Source of the DNA: Brevibacillus antibioticus
GTDB lineage: Bacteria > Bacillota > Bacilli > Brevibacillales > Brevibacillaceae
DNA length: 64,000 nt
Reading direction: 5' to 3'
Assembly (NCBI RefSeq): GCF_005217615.1
Contig: NZ_SZNK01000001.1
Span: forward strand, 432,001-496,000
Position 1 is the first letter of the stretch; every line of letters begins with the position of its first letter. The position numbers were made by a program, and so were the translations under genes. A model generated the notes under the pieces. That model was not told where the DNA came from, searched no databases, and was given only the letters and a program-made list of their open reading frames with translations. Below are positions 46,301-54,379 of this stretch, piece by piece.

Positions 46301-46403
46301 TTCTGAATACGAAACGATCATACATGGGATCGTCACAGAGGGTGCGCATCGAATCAGCGTCCGCGTTCACGAAGGACAAGCTGCCTACCCACCCAAACAT
46401 TGA
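43329..46403 (+). CDS. Baseplate J-like protein 1 (wedge)
   Basis: A large wedge protein of about 1024 residues in the Afp11/baseplate J line. The N-terminus (F-T-P-E-D-P-D-A-G-T-A-L) and the central G-N-G-R-H-G-R-E-L-P-Q-N-G and V-T-A-E-D-F-E-W-L-V-R-E-A-Q-P-G-I-A motifs are characteristic. The segment of about 130-480 is an extra domain compared with phage gpJ. GTG at 43329 with GGGAGGTGG upstream is preferred to GTG 43320, which lies inside that site. Confidence 0.9.
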   Translation: MKPPLVDPRDMQAVIRKMREMVPFYTPEWRFTPEDPDAGTALFFLFADMLMNNRERLNQVPERNFIAFLNMLGVGMAQARPAETFLTFELSTGVQKPVWIPAGTKVSGQSSLGDEVVFETDQPMLATPSLPTDLLFSNGSRDFLTDATSWLGTNAPLPLFDCKVLPNQQEHCWYLGHEDLFCLGESASIQLTMVSDQERYLESLLTEKLTNPELVEWTYLSEGEWVLFDKIEADQNRLRLEKTQRKKWESSHVQGIENRWLRCRVKPGMIHEWMKNGGSTSLTQIQLKTDYLPTDDPEGLAPDMLFSNDVQVSGSGCLAFGEQLAPYGMFFLSCEEALTKPGSTVALRFRMKTVAYPATHLSQPEPKWKWIMKESSFAPPATTPVTVSKVVWEYWNGSGWMVLLSGEDCEKLFAGTDSDEVIVIAFSCPDDLQPTTVQSQFGYWIRVRILQVEGLYGPNPVYMAPWLEDMRLTYSYRESLHEPEAILTQNDLDWQRPVGTGNDQGSFQPFLPSECLHPVVYFGFEHPPLQGPLSFYFSFLPMEESPGTAPVVQWEYKRGDKGTTTWAKLQTIDQTAGFTESGTVRFAGPFDMEKSKLFERERYWIRAVNVDDRLGVGASDARYPVLSGFYPNTIRAIQQETIRNEMAERIAEGPQAEYRLTRHPVMGEEVWVDETGFFLPSERKSWLEHPENRVEILHDSEGNEQKCWVLWKQVEHLHDSGPDDRHYCLESATGKILFGNGRHGRELPQNGLGSVRVTYKVGGGAAGNLPAGQLNQLEQSIPFVQALSNPVPAIGGSDREMLTEALQRGPQTIKHRYRAVTAEDFEWLVREAQPGIAKVKCLPNRNSRLQKEAGHVTVIVLPAAGCFGTQFLELRRSVTNYLLTHAAATVASPERIHVREPVYLEIAVTAELAVGSLEEIVEVELETLGKLAQFLDPISGNLHGGGWEIGQRVHPSLLFALLKSVKGVRFVDHLTLAVFRTGNGHRKELLVSEYETIIHGIVTEGAHRISVRVHEGQAAYPPKH

Positions 46404-46420
46404 AAAAGGAAGTGTACGCT

Positions 46421-48664
46421 ATGCTTCCATCCAAGAATCTAGATGATCGCCACTTTGAAGAGATGGTAGAACAAGCAAAAAACGCGATCCCCAAGCTACA
46501 GCCAGAGTGGGGCGATCACCGTCATCACGATCCGGGCATTACGCTTTTGGAGATGTTCGCGTGGTTGATGGAAATGCAGCAATACTATCTCAATCGGATC
46601 ACAGAAAAGAACGAACGCAAATTTTTGCAGCTCATGGGTGTGCACCCAAAGAACCAGTCGTGTGCGACGACGGATGTAACGTTTTTCGACGTGTCAGAAG
46701 AAGCGATTCTTCCGGAGAAGACGAGATTATTTGCGGGGAATCTTCCTTTCGAGACGGAACATTCGCTTGTTCTGGTACCGGCCAGCCTCGAGCGTGTGCT
46801 GGTTCATACAGAAAGCGGGACGGCGGATGTAAGTTCATCCAATGCGCATAACGGTGTTTCCTACTACGCATTTGGCCAGGAACCGAAGACAGGGAACAAG
46901 ATTTACTTGGGGTTTGATCGGCCGTTGCCAGTGGGGAAGGCAGTCTCCATTGGATTGCGACTGTTTGAAGACTATCCTGTCCCAATTGTCCCGCTTACGC
47001 CCACATCCCTTTTCGTTCCATCGGCCAGTCTCGTTTGGGAGTACTATGGACAAAACGAACGAACGCAAGAATTGGGATGGAGCCCGTTATCACGAGTCTC
47101 GGATGAAACGATGAATCTCTCCTTCTCGGGACGAGTCCTGATCGAGCTTGACGGGGCAATGAAGCCGCTGATGTTTTATCCCGCCAATGATCGGCCTCGA
47201 TTTTGGCTCTGTGGGACATTGCGTGCGGGTCGATTCGAATTGGCTCCTCGCATGGAAAAAATCGAGCTGAACACCGTGAGCGTCATCCAACGCGAAACCT
47301 TCAGTCAGGTGTGGGAATTCGATGCAACAGGTCAAGTGGATCAGATGGTCGTCCTTGCAAGCTCGCTATCGTATGAAGGCACTGTGGAGGTTCAATGCCA
47401 AAAGGGGCAACATTGGCAAAGTGGATGGGATCAAGATGAACCAGACCAAGCCGAAACAGGTGTATTTTCGTATCGTGTTTCGCGCGACCCAGAACAGGGC
47501 ACAACGATGCTTCGGTTTGGGAGTGCAATCCCTCGGGGCCACAGAAATATTCGGGTTATCGCCTATCGGAGTGACTTTGCAGGGCAGCGATACATTGGAG
47601 AAAGCAGTGGATTGCCACATCAATTGTTTCGGCTGAATATCCAATCGATCTTGCCAGAAACGTTTGTCATTCAGGTGGCGCGTCAGGTCGAAGGCAGTCC
47701 ATTTCCTATTTGGGAAGACTGGTCGCTGGTCACTGATTTTGACCGTTCGGGACCACAAGACCGCCATTTTATGCTGACTGATGCGGACGGGGCAGAAATT
47801 GCGTTTGGCAACAATGAGCACGGAGCCATTCCCGAAAGATTGGAAGGCATGGCGGGTATTCGGATCATCTCTTGTCAGACAGGACAAGGGACGAAGGGGA
47901 ATGTACAGGGAGGTCAAATTACCCGATTCCTTCCGCTCGCCCGGCAGCGAACCACCGCACAGGTGACGAATCCCCGTCCAGCCAGTGGGGGAAGCGAGCG
48001 CGAAACGATTGATCAGGCCAAGCGCAGGATGAGAATGGAATGGAAAAAACCGCAGCGGGCCGTTACAGCAGAAGATTATGAGGTCATCGCGTTATCGACT
48101 CCCGGATTGCGAGTAGCCCGCGCGAAGGCAATCCCCCTGTACAAAGTAGGGGAAATGGAAGCTTCCGAGAAAAACGCTGCCGCTCAAATGACGGTCGTCA
48201 TGGTCCCATTCAGCGACCAGCTGACACCACTGCCAAGTGAAGGCTTCCTGCGAACCGTTCGCCACCAATTGGAACAGCGAAGGCTGCTGACGACAGAAGT
48301 CCATGTGGCTGCTCCAGCCTATATCAAAGTGACCGTTTTTGCGACAATCGTGGTGGAGCCTGCGTTTGTTGACAAAAAGCAGATGGTGCTACAAGCATTG
48401 CAGCGATATTTGACTCCATTGGATCTACACCATCCTTCGACTCACCAAGGAAAAGGCTGGGAATTTGGTCGGCCTGTTTATAAAAGCGATCTCTACGAGG
48501 TGTTAAACCAGATAGAGGGTGTGCTGTACGTGACGGATTTGTGGGTTTCCGCAGAGGGCACAGGCATCATCAGGGATGAAGGGGGCGATATACAGATTCC
48601 GCGCCATGCGCTGGTGTACTCAGGAGAGCATGTTCTGGAGCTCGTTGTGGAAAGAGAAAGATAG
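46421..48664 (+). CDS. Baseplate J-like protein 2 (wedge)
   Basis: A 747-residue second wedge component (Afp12-like). Motifs: P-G-I-T-L-L-E-M-F-A-W-L near the N-terminus, F-G-N-N-E-H-G-A-I-P, G-G-S-E-R-E-T-I-D-Q-A-K and R-A-V-T-A-E-D-Y-E-V-I-A. Two paralogous J proteins per wedge is the normal eCIS arrangement. ATG at 46421 is chosen because GGAAG lies eight bases upstream; an in-frame TTG at 46400 overlaps the end of the previous gene. Confidence 0.9.
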   Translation: MLPSKNLDDRHFEEMVEQAKNAIPKLQPEWGDHRHHDPGITLLEMFAWLMEMQQYYLNRITEKNERKFLQLMGVHPKNQSCATTDVTFFDVSEEAILPEKTRLFAGNLPFETEHSLVLVPASLERVLVHTESGTADVSSSNAHNGVSYYAFGQEPKTGNKIYLGFDRPLPVGKAVSIGLRLFEDYPVPIVPLTPTSLFVPSASLVWEYYGQNERTQELGWSPLSRVSDETMNLSFSGRVLIELDGAMKPLMFYPANDRPRFWLCGTLRAGRFELAPRMEKIELNTVSVIQRETFSQVWEFDATGQVDQMVVLASSLSYEGTVEVQCQKGQHWQSGWDQDEPDQAETGVFSYRVSRDPEQGTTMLRFGSAIPRGHRNIRVIAYRSDFAGQRYIGESSGLPHQLFRLNIQSILPETFVIQVARQVEGSPFPIWEDWSLVTDFDRSGPQDRHFMLTDADGAEIAFGNNEHGAIPERLEGMAGIRIISCQTGQGTKGNVQGGQITRFLPLARQRTTAQVTNPRPASGGSERETIDQAKRRMRMEWKKPQRAVTAEDYEVIALSTPGLRVARAKAIPLYKVGEMEASEKNAAAQMTVVMVPFSDQLTPLPSEGFLRTVRHQLEQRRLLTTEVHVAAPAYIKVTVFATIVVEPAFVDKKQMVLQALQRYLTPLDLHHPSTHQGKGWEFGRPVYKSDLYEVLNQIEGVLYVTDLWVSAEGTGIIRDEGGDIQIPRHALVYSGEHVLELVVERER

Positions 48665-48688
48665 ACGGGAACAAACGGAGGAGTGGAC

Positions 48689-50797
48689 GTGGATACAATG
48701 AATCGGTTCTTTTCCCTGAACAATCCGTCTGATTGGCAGCGGGGGGCCTGGTATAACCTTCACGTCTCCAACGAGGGGATCGCGCTGAACAAATCGCCCG
48801 AATATGTGATCGATCATGTGCATCAGGCTGGGACGACACATCACTCTCGACTCTTGGATTTTGCCATGGCACGTGTTGGCTCTTTGCTTTGGCTGGATGA
48901 GGGCGGGCATATCACGCATTACGATGACAGCAATAACTTCAAGGAGACTGTGTTTCGCGCTGGACGGGGGTTGTTTTCCAAAGACTCGTTTCTCGTCGCT
49001 GACGATGAATATGTGTTCATCATCGACCCCGAAGCAAGGAGAAAAGTCGGAGCGTATTCCATAGCCAACGGCCAGTGCGTTTGGGGATGGGAAGATGGGG
49101 AGGGACAGCGGCTTTTTCCTTTGGATGCAGGGCTAGATGAAGAAGGACGTCTTTACATCACGACACCTGTGGTTGTAGATCGAGACAACGAACGGAAGGA
49201 AATCGCGGCGGGAACACAAGTCGTCGTCCTTCGGCTGAATCGAGCAGGTAAAATAGACGCTACATACACGCATGACGAATTAAAAGTAACAGAGACAGCT
49301 ACCCTTCGTGAGATTAGGCGAAGGAGGTTGTTTCGCCTGTCCGTTGCCGAATCGGGCATGACCTATCTATTTTTGGCAAAGACGAATCAAGTGTTTCGGT
49401 TCTCTTTGGAAGGTTCCGATGTGTGCACTCTAGTGATCCCGTCAGGCACCAAACCCGCGGGATTCGCAGTGGGTCCAGGTCCCATTCTCTACGTGGGTGA
49501 TAGTCGTTCCATCGATTCAGCTCATGATCATACCCGATTCATTTTGCGTTTTCAACCAACGGGAGAAGCACTTGCGCCATTAACCAACTACCACGGACGG
49601 GCAGACAAGATCGTTTTTGACAAGCAGCAACGGCTGTATGTTTGGGACGCACAAAAAAATGTTCTAACCATGTTAAAGATCGTCTCGCGGACGTCCAACC
49701 TGGATGCGACCGGAATACCGATGGGCATCTACTTCTCTCGGGCATTGGATAGCGCGGAATTTGAAACGATGTGGCATAAATTCAAGCTGGATGCAGACAT
49801 ACCAGAGGAAACGCAATTACTCATCTCGACGTTTTCGTCTGATCGGAAAGAGCATGTGATTCATGGAGCCGTACACAACCTGGATGATTTTTTGCTGGCA
49901 CCCGACATGGACTGGAAAACCAAGCTGCAAAGGACGGCTAATCTATGGTCGGAGCCGGTAATCAACGCCTCAGATGCGCTATTTCATTCCGTAAAAGGCC
50001 GCTATTTATGGCTCAAAATCGAATGGCTCGGAACTGACTGCCACTCCCCATTACTCAGGAAAATGCGGATATACTCGCCGCGCGACACATTTTTGCGTTA
50101 TTTACCAGCGACTTATCAAAGCGATCCTGCCAGTGCTGACTTTTTGGAGCGCTTTCTCGCTCTTTTCGGGACGTTTTACTTGGAGCTGGAGGAACAGATT
50201 GATACCATCTCACGTTTGTTCGATCCTGATACGACACCTGGAGAGTTCGTCCCTTGGCTCGCTACCTGGTTAGGGATGGGCAGGGAAGAGCATTGGACGG
50301 AGGCACAGCGCCGAGAGCTGATTCGTCGCGCACCAGAGCTGTACGCAGAGCGGGGCACTCGTGCGGGATTGGAAAAGATGGTAGAGCTGTATACCGGGGA
50401 GCGTCCGATGATCGTGGAGTATTTCCAGATTAGAGACATGAAGGCGATTCCGGAGCTGCACGAGCTGATCTCTTCCTTGTACATGGATCATCCGTATCAA
50501 TTTTGCCTGATCGTTTCACAGGAATGCGCGAAAACGGAGCGGGAGCAGTCGGTTCTGCAAAGGATTTTGGAAGATCAAAAGCCTGCTTTTACAGAGGCGA
50601 AGCTCATCGTTCTGCGCCCGGGCATCTACGCCGATTTCCATAGCTACGTGGGGATTAATTCTTATTTGACAGAGCCGTCGTTCCTTACGCTTGATCAAAA
50701 TTTATCCATGCCATACAACACGGTGCTAAGCGGGAAGGATCGCAGCAGACGAATCGATTATGACACGAGGATTGGCCTGGATGCAGAGCTGGAGTAA
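48689..50797 (+). CDS. Tail protein I (gpI) with N-terminal beta-propeller-like region
   Basis: About 702 residues. The N-terminal 450 residues look like repeated beta-blades (D-D-E-Y-V-F-I-I-D, G-R-L-Y-I-T-T-P, G-P-I-L-Y-V-G-D). The C-terminal 230 are a P2 gpI-type domain: R-Y-L-P-A-T-Y-Q-S-D, F-D-P-D-T-T-P-G-E-F-V-P-W-L-A-T-W-L-G, and R-G-T-R-A-G-L-E-K-M. The propeller may display binding surface at the baseplate edge. GTG at 48689, five bases behind GGAGGAG, is the best start. Confidence 0.85.
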   Translation: MDTMNRFFSLNNPSDWQRGAWYNLHVSNEGIALNKSPEYVIDHVHQAGTTHHSRLLDFAMARVGSLLWLDEGGHITHYDDSNNFKETVFRAGRGLFSKDSFLVADDEYVFIIDPEARRKVGAYSIANGQCVWGWEDGEGQRLFPLDAGLDEEGRLYITTPVVVDRDNERKEIAAGTQVVVLRLNRAGKIDATYTHDELKVTETATLREIRRRRLFRLSVAESGMTYLFLAKTNQVFRFSLEGSDVCTLVIPSGTKPAGFAVGPGPILYVGDSRSIDSAHDHTRFILRFQPTGEALAPLTNYHGRADKIVFDKQQRLYVWDAQKNVLTMLKIVSRTSNLDATGIPMGIYFSRALDSAEFETMWHKFKLDADIPEETQLLISTFSSDRKEHVIHGAVHNLDDFLLAPDMDWKTKLQRTANLWSEPVINASDALFHSVKGRYLWLKIEWLGTDCHSPLLRKMRIYSPRDTFLRYLPATYQSDPASADFLERFLALFGTFYLELEEQIDTISRLFDPDTTPGEFVPWLATWLGMGREEHWTEAQRRELIRRAPELYAERGTRAGLEKMVELYTGERPMIVEYFQIRDMKAIPELHELISSLYMDHPYQFCLIVSQECAKTEREQSVLQRILEDQKPAFTEAKLIVLRPGIYADFHSYVGINSYLTEPSFLTLDQNLSMPYNTVLSGKDRSRRIDYDTRIGLDAELE

Positions 50798-50833
50798 GAA
50801 GCCGAGATTTTTACGCAAAGTGAGGTGTTCGAG

Positions 50834-52471
50834 TTGAAGAATCTGCGTTATTTTCCACATGAACGGAATGTGTATTTCAAAGGGAAGCTGTTGACCGTCA
50901 GAGATTTCGAATCAGAACAGCGCTATTTCAATGACAAACGTCGACTCACCAATCGGTTGCTTCACGGGGGTGGAGTGGTATGCGGTTTGCAGGTGATCGC
51001 TGTGGACGAAAAGCAGATATCGGTCGAAGCTGGAGTCGCTCTCGATTATCTCGGGAGGGAAATCGTGCTTCCTGAACCGGTGAAGCTGAAGTTGTCCATA
51101 ATGGAAGGCTTTAGCAACAACGATTACGCAAAAAATGTGTACGTCTGCTTGGCCTATGATGAAAAAGGCAAAGAACAGGTTTTCTCCGTCTCCGAAACCG
51201 TCGAGCAGGAAATGGCTGAATACAACCGAGTGGCAGAAGGATATCGGCTTTTTATAAAAGAGGAGGCACCACATCCTGCTTCCATCGAAGGGGTGCAACT
51301 AGTAGAGCAAAGAGTGCTGCTCTATGCAGATCCACAGGTGCGGATTTGGCAGGCGACTCCGCGATATGTCAATCCAGGTGAAGTGTTTTTCATGCAGTTG
51401 CACATTGAGAAGACGGTACAAACCTCACGCGTTCAATTCCACTATAAGCTGGATGCGCCAGGGCTGACAGTCTTGGAAAGCAGCGATGGTAGCGTCTCCT
51501 TCTTAGAGCCTGTTGACGCGAAAGAGACCGATTACGTTGTCTCCATTCCGATCAAAGCTGGCTGGGATCGCGGTATGGTAGAGCTGGGGGTGCTGGGTGG
51601 AAAGGCAGAGGTTCGACTCGGGGATCGCTTGGTACATACCGATCTCGTCTCTGTAGGGAGAATCGAAATCACGCCAGATGATCTAGAAGAGCGGCTTGTG
51701 TCCGATTACTACAGTCGCAAGCTGGATCAGGTGACACATGCGAACGAACAGCCTTTTCTTTATTTGGCAAAAGTATGCTTGCTGCAAATGAATGCGACTT
51801 ATGTGATTGAGAAGGTCGTTCCCGTGCCATTTGGTGAGTACGTGTATACACCAGCGCTTTTGCAAAAGCTTGCGTTGCGTGCGCAGAAGGGAAAGCCAGT
51901 CGAGCAAGGGTCCCATGCGGATTCCTTTCGGGTGACCACGCGTGTGAAAGAAATCGCAGCAGGCGATAAGCCGCAGTTTGATGTGAGCTACGATAATCTG
52001 GCGTCCGTCTACCGGTTTGAGCTTGGTCTGCCCCGGTCTGGAAAGGCAAATGAACAAGTAGCCACGGGCTTGGTGGAAATACCGATTGAGCCATATTCGT
52101 CCAACTGGCCGTTTGGGGTCAAGATCGGCAATCGCTATTTTTCTGAGGAGCTCACGCACTCCCTCGGAAAAGGGAACGTGTATGTCAGTGCAGGTATCGA
52201 GGATTTTCATGCAGATGTGATCGATGAGCTGCTTTCCCAACATGAGCAAGTGATGTACGGGCATAGCAGTGTTTTTGATGATTCGGAGTATGCGACAGAT
52301 GCAGCACATTTTGCCGTAGGGGTCATCGTTTATCCGCAAAAAGGAACGTTTCGGATCGGCGTCCAGGTGAAGGGACCTGTTCAGACAGATCGGGTAAGGA
52401 TCAGGTGGTGGGCGATCAAACCGCTGGCTGCTGGGATAGAGGACGTGGTGCATCAAGATTTACAAGAGTAG
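50834..52471 (+). CDS. Conserved eCIS protein of unknown function, fibre or collar candidate
   Basis: About 545 residues and the last gene of the locus. The N-terminal 85 residues (Y-F-K-G-K-L-L-T-V-R-D-F-E-S-E-Q-R-Y-F, then R-L-T-N-R-L-L-H-G-G-G-V-V-C-G-L) form a module I associate with eCIS clusters in several phyla. After it come several beta-rich domains of unknown kind. No tail-fibre gene with classical repeats is present elsewhere, so this terminal gene is the best candidate for the receptor-contacting part. TTG at 50834 follows GAGG at 50822-50825; GTG 50825 is an alternative. Confidence 0.7.
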   Translation: MKNLRYFPHERNVYFKGKLLTVRDFESEQRYFNDKRRLTNRLLHGGGVVCGLQVIAVDEKQISVEAGVALDYLGREIVLPEPVKLKLSIMEGFSNNDYAKNVYVCLAYDEKGKEQVFSVSETVEQEMAEYNRVAEGYRLFIKEEAPHPASIEGVQLVEQRVLLYADPQVRIWQATPRYVNPGEVFFMQLHIEKTVQTSRVQFHYKLDAPGLTVLESSDGSVSFLEPVDAKETDYVVSIPIKAGWDRGMVELGVLGGKAEVRLGDRLVHTDLVSVGRIEITPDDLEERLVSDYYSRKLDQVTHANEQPFLYLAKVCLLQMNATYVIEKVVPVPFGEYVYTPALLQKLALRAQKGKPVEQGSHADSFRVTTRVKEIAAGDKPQFDVSYDNLASVYRFELGLPRSGKANEQVATGLVEIPIEPYSSNWPFGVKIGNRYFSEELTHSLGKGNVYVSAGIEDFHADVIDELLSQHEQVMYGHSSVFDDSEYATDAAHFAVGVIVYPQKGTFRIGVQVKGPVQTDRVRIRWWAIKPLAAGIEDVVHQDLQE

Positions 52472-52477
52472 CAAGGT

Positions 52478-52505
52478 TTGCTTCATTGTGTATTTATGCT
52501 ACACT
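52478..52505 (+). promoter_or_regulatory. Candidate promoter of the aldo/keto reductase gene
   Basis: TTGCTT (52478-52483), 16 bases, TACACT (52500-52505), about 45 bases before the start codon. Confidence 0.4.
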
Positions 52506-52549
52506 TTCTTAATGTAAGTACATATCAGCGTTAGACGGGAGGAGATCCA

Positions 52550-53374
52550 ATGGCAACACCTATCACAGATCATTCCGTTTTGAACAACGGGGTGAAGATG
52601 CCCTGGTTAGGTCTGGGTGTCTGGAAGGCAAAAGACGGAAACGAAACGTTGGCCGTCCGTTCCGCGATTGAGGCGGGCTATCGCAGTATAGACACGGCAG
52701 CGATCTACGGTAACGAAGCCGGCGTAGGCGAAGGAATCCGGCAAGCCGGGATTGATCGCGATCAATTGTTCATCACGACCAAGGTGTGGAATGCGGATCA
52801 AGGCTACGAGTCAACGCTAAAGGCTTTTGATGAAAGTATGAAAAAATTGGGTATCGATACGCTGGATTTGTACCTGATTCACTGGCCCGTAAAAGGCAAG
52901 TACGTAGATACATGGAGGGCCTTGGAAAAGCTGTACCGCGATGGATATGTACGTTCGATTGGCGTCAGTAATTTTCATAGCCACCACCTCGAGGATTTAC
53001 GCCAACATAGCGAGATCATTCCGGTTGTCAACCAAGTCGAGTATCATCCATTGCTTACTCAAAAAGAATTGCATGCGTATTGCAAAGAGCACCATATTCA
53101 ACTAGAAGCATGGAGCCCGTTGATGCAAGGCAATCTCGATCACCCTCTCTTGGTGGAATTGGGACAAAAATACGGCAAGTCTCCTGCACAAATTGTGCTA
53201 CGCTGGGATTTGGAAAACCAAGTGGTCACGATTCCGAAGTCGATCACACCAGAGCGGATTCGCCAGAACGCAGATGTTTTTGACTTCACCCTCTGCGCAG
53301 AGGATGTAGAAAAAATCACTGCCCTAAATGACAACAAGCGTTTTGGGCCAGACCCAGATCATTTTGATTTTTAA
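52550..53374 (+). CDS. Aldo/keto reductase
   Basis: A 274-residue NADPH-dependent reductase with the complete catalytic set: Asp and Tyr in D-T-A-A-I-Y-G-N-E, Lys in T-T-K-V-W and His in L-I-H-W-P. The NADPH phosphate-binding segment I-P-K-S-I-T-P-E-R-I near the C-terminus is present. The closest group by eye is YtbE/YvgN of Bacillus, which reduce methylglyoxal and other aldehydes. ATG at 52550 follows GGGAGGAG. It is its own transcription unit. Confidence 0.93.
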   Translation: MATPITDHSVLNNGVKMPWLGLGVWKAKDGNETLAVRSAIEAGYRSIDTAAIYGNEAGVGEGIRQAGIDRDQLFITTKVWNADQGYESTLKAFDESMKKLGIDTLDLYLIHWPVKGKYVDTWRALEKLYRDGYVRSIGVSNFHSHHLEDLRQHSEIIPVVNQVEYHPLLTQKELHAYCKEHHIQLEAWSPLMQGNLDHPLLVELGQKYGKSPAQIVLRWDLENQVVTIPKSITPERIRQNADVFDFTLCAEDVEKITALNDNKRFGPDPDHFDF

Positions 53375-53389
53375 ACGGACAACGATAAC

Positions 53390-53432
53390 GCAAAAAAGGG
53401 GAGCCGCAGCAGGTCGGCTACCCCCTTTTTCA
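53390..53432. terminator. Intrinsic terminator after the aldo/keto reductase
   Basis: AAAAAGGGGAGCCG pairs with CGGCTACCCCCTTTTT, followed by T residues. It could work in both directions. Confidence 0.75.
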
Positions 53433-53464
53433 TTCCTGGATTTGATCGGACCTCGGATTCGCTC

Positions 53465-53526
53465 TTTACTATGCTTTATTTTTTCGTATACTGAAAAGTA
53501 GCATATTCGTTTCATCAGATGAAACG
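53465..53526 (+). promoter_or_regulatory. Promoter and perfect palindromic operator of the IclR-type gene
   Basis: TTTACT (53465-53470), 17 bases, TATACT (53488-53493), then CGTTTCATC-A-GATGAAACG (53508-53526), a perfect 9-1-9 palindrome in the leader. Its place fits autorepression by the gene product. Confidence 0.6.
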
Positions 53527-53561
53527 ATCGGAACAAAGTAGGAAGCAGGTGTCAAACACTT

Positions 53562-54308
53562 ATGGAAGAAGAACAAAAAGCAAACGTTCGAGCAGTCGAT
53601 CGGGCTTTGGATATCCTGCTCTGTTTTACGGACGCTACGGATCTGGGCCTTAGCGAGATAGCGAGTCGACTCTCCTTGCATAAAAGTACCGTGCATCGTT
53701 TGCTGGCAACGCTAGAGAACAAAGGGTTTCTGATACGAGATGTTCAGACAGAGAAGTATCGACTTGGGTTTCGGGTTTGGGAGCTATCCGCCAATTTGTC
53801 GCAAAACGATGATCCAGCGACATTACTGCTACCGGAGATGGAGCGATTGCGGGATCTGGTGGAGGAAACGGTCAGTCTGTACGTGCGGGATGGAAACGAG
53901 CGGATTCGCGTACAGGCAGTTCAAAGCAAGCAGCCGATTCGCAGGGTGGCGCCCATCGGAGCACGTATGCCACTCGCGGTGGGGGCATCCAGCAAGGTAC
54001 TCGTTGCCTACGCGGAGCCATTCATTTTGCAGGAAGTCATCAGCGATCCGAATTGGCCTGACTTTGTGAACAAGGAGTCTTTCATTGAGCAATTGGATCA
54101 AATCAGGAAGCAAGGCTTCGCGACTAGCGTGGAGGAACGGGAGCTGGGGACAGCAGCCGTAGCCGTCCCGATATTCAACCGCAACGGACAATTGGTAGCG
54201 TCTATTGCGGCGTCGGGTCCTTCCAACCGCCTGACTCCTGAAAAAATGAGCCAATATGCACCTTACATCATGGAAGCAGCCTATCGCATGGGAAAAATGA
54301 TGAAATAA
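53562..54308 (+). CDS. IclR-family transcriptional regulator
   Basis: A 248-residue regulator. An N-terminal winged helix (S-E-I-A-S-R-L-S-L-H-K-S-T-V-H-R-L-L-A-T-L) is followed by the IclR ligand-binding domain (about 85-245; G-A-R-M-P-L-A-V-G-A-S-S-K, G-T-A-A-V-A-V-P-I-F-N). Family members sense small organic acids and control catabolic genes, often next door. No catabolic operon adjoins it on the same strand; the aldo/keto reductase upstream and the oxidoreductase downstream are the nearest candidates. Ligand unknown. Confidence 0.9.
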   Translation: MEEEQKANVRAVDRALDILLCFTDATDLGLSEIASRLSLHKSTVHRLLATLENKGFLIRDVQTEKYRLGFRVWELSANLSQNDDPATLLLPEMERLRDLVEETVSLYVRDGNERIRVQAVQSKQPIRRVAPIGARMPLAVGASSKVLVAYAEPFILQEVISDPNWPDFVNKESFIEQLDQIRKQGFATSVEERELGTAAVAVPIFNRNGQLVASIAASGPSNRLTPEKMSQYAPYIMEAAYRMGKMMK

Positions 54309-54312
54309 CGAA

Positions 54313-54361
54313 TAAGCCAATCCAAACACACTCAGAAAGTGTTTGGATTGGCTTTATTTTT
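54313..54361. terminator. Bidirectional terminator between iclR-type gene and alcohol dehydrogenase
   Basis: AAGCCAATCCAAACAC and GTGTTTGGATTGGCTT form a perfect 16-base stem, followed by TATTTTT. It serves the two converging genes. Confidence 0.9.
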
Positions 54362-54379
54362 GGAACGATCACAACGTAT

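Noticed and set aside
22795..52471. Prophage or R-type bacteriocin as explanation of the tail genes
   Set aside because: There are no head, terminase, portal, lysis or integrase genes, and the AAA+ ATPase, DUF4255, DUF4157 and second tube gene are eCIS hallmarks not found in tail-type bacteriocins.
22795..52471. Type VI secretion system
   Set aside because: No TssJ, TssL, TssM membrane complex or ClpV is seen, and the gpV/gpD/gpI/gpJ set is of the phage/eCIS type.
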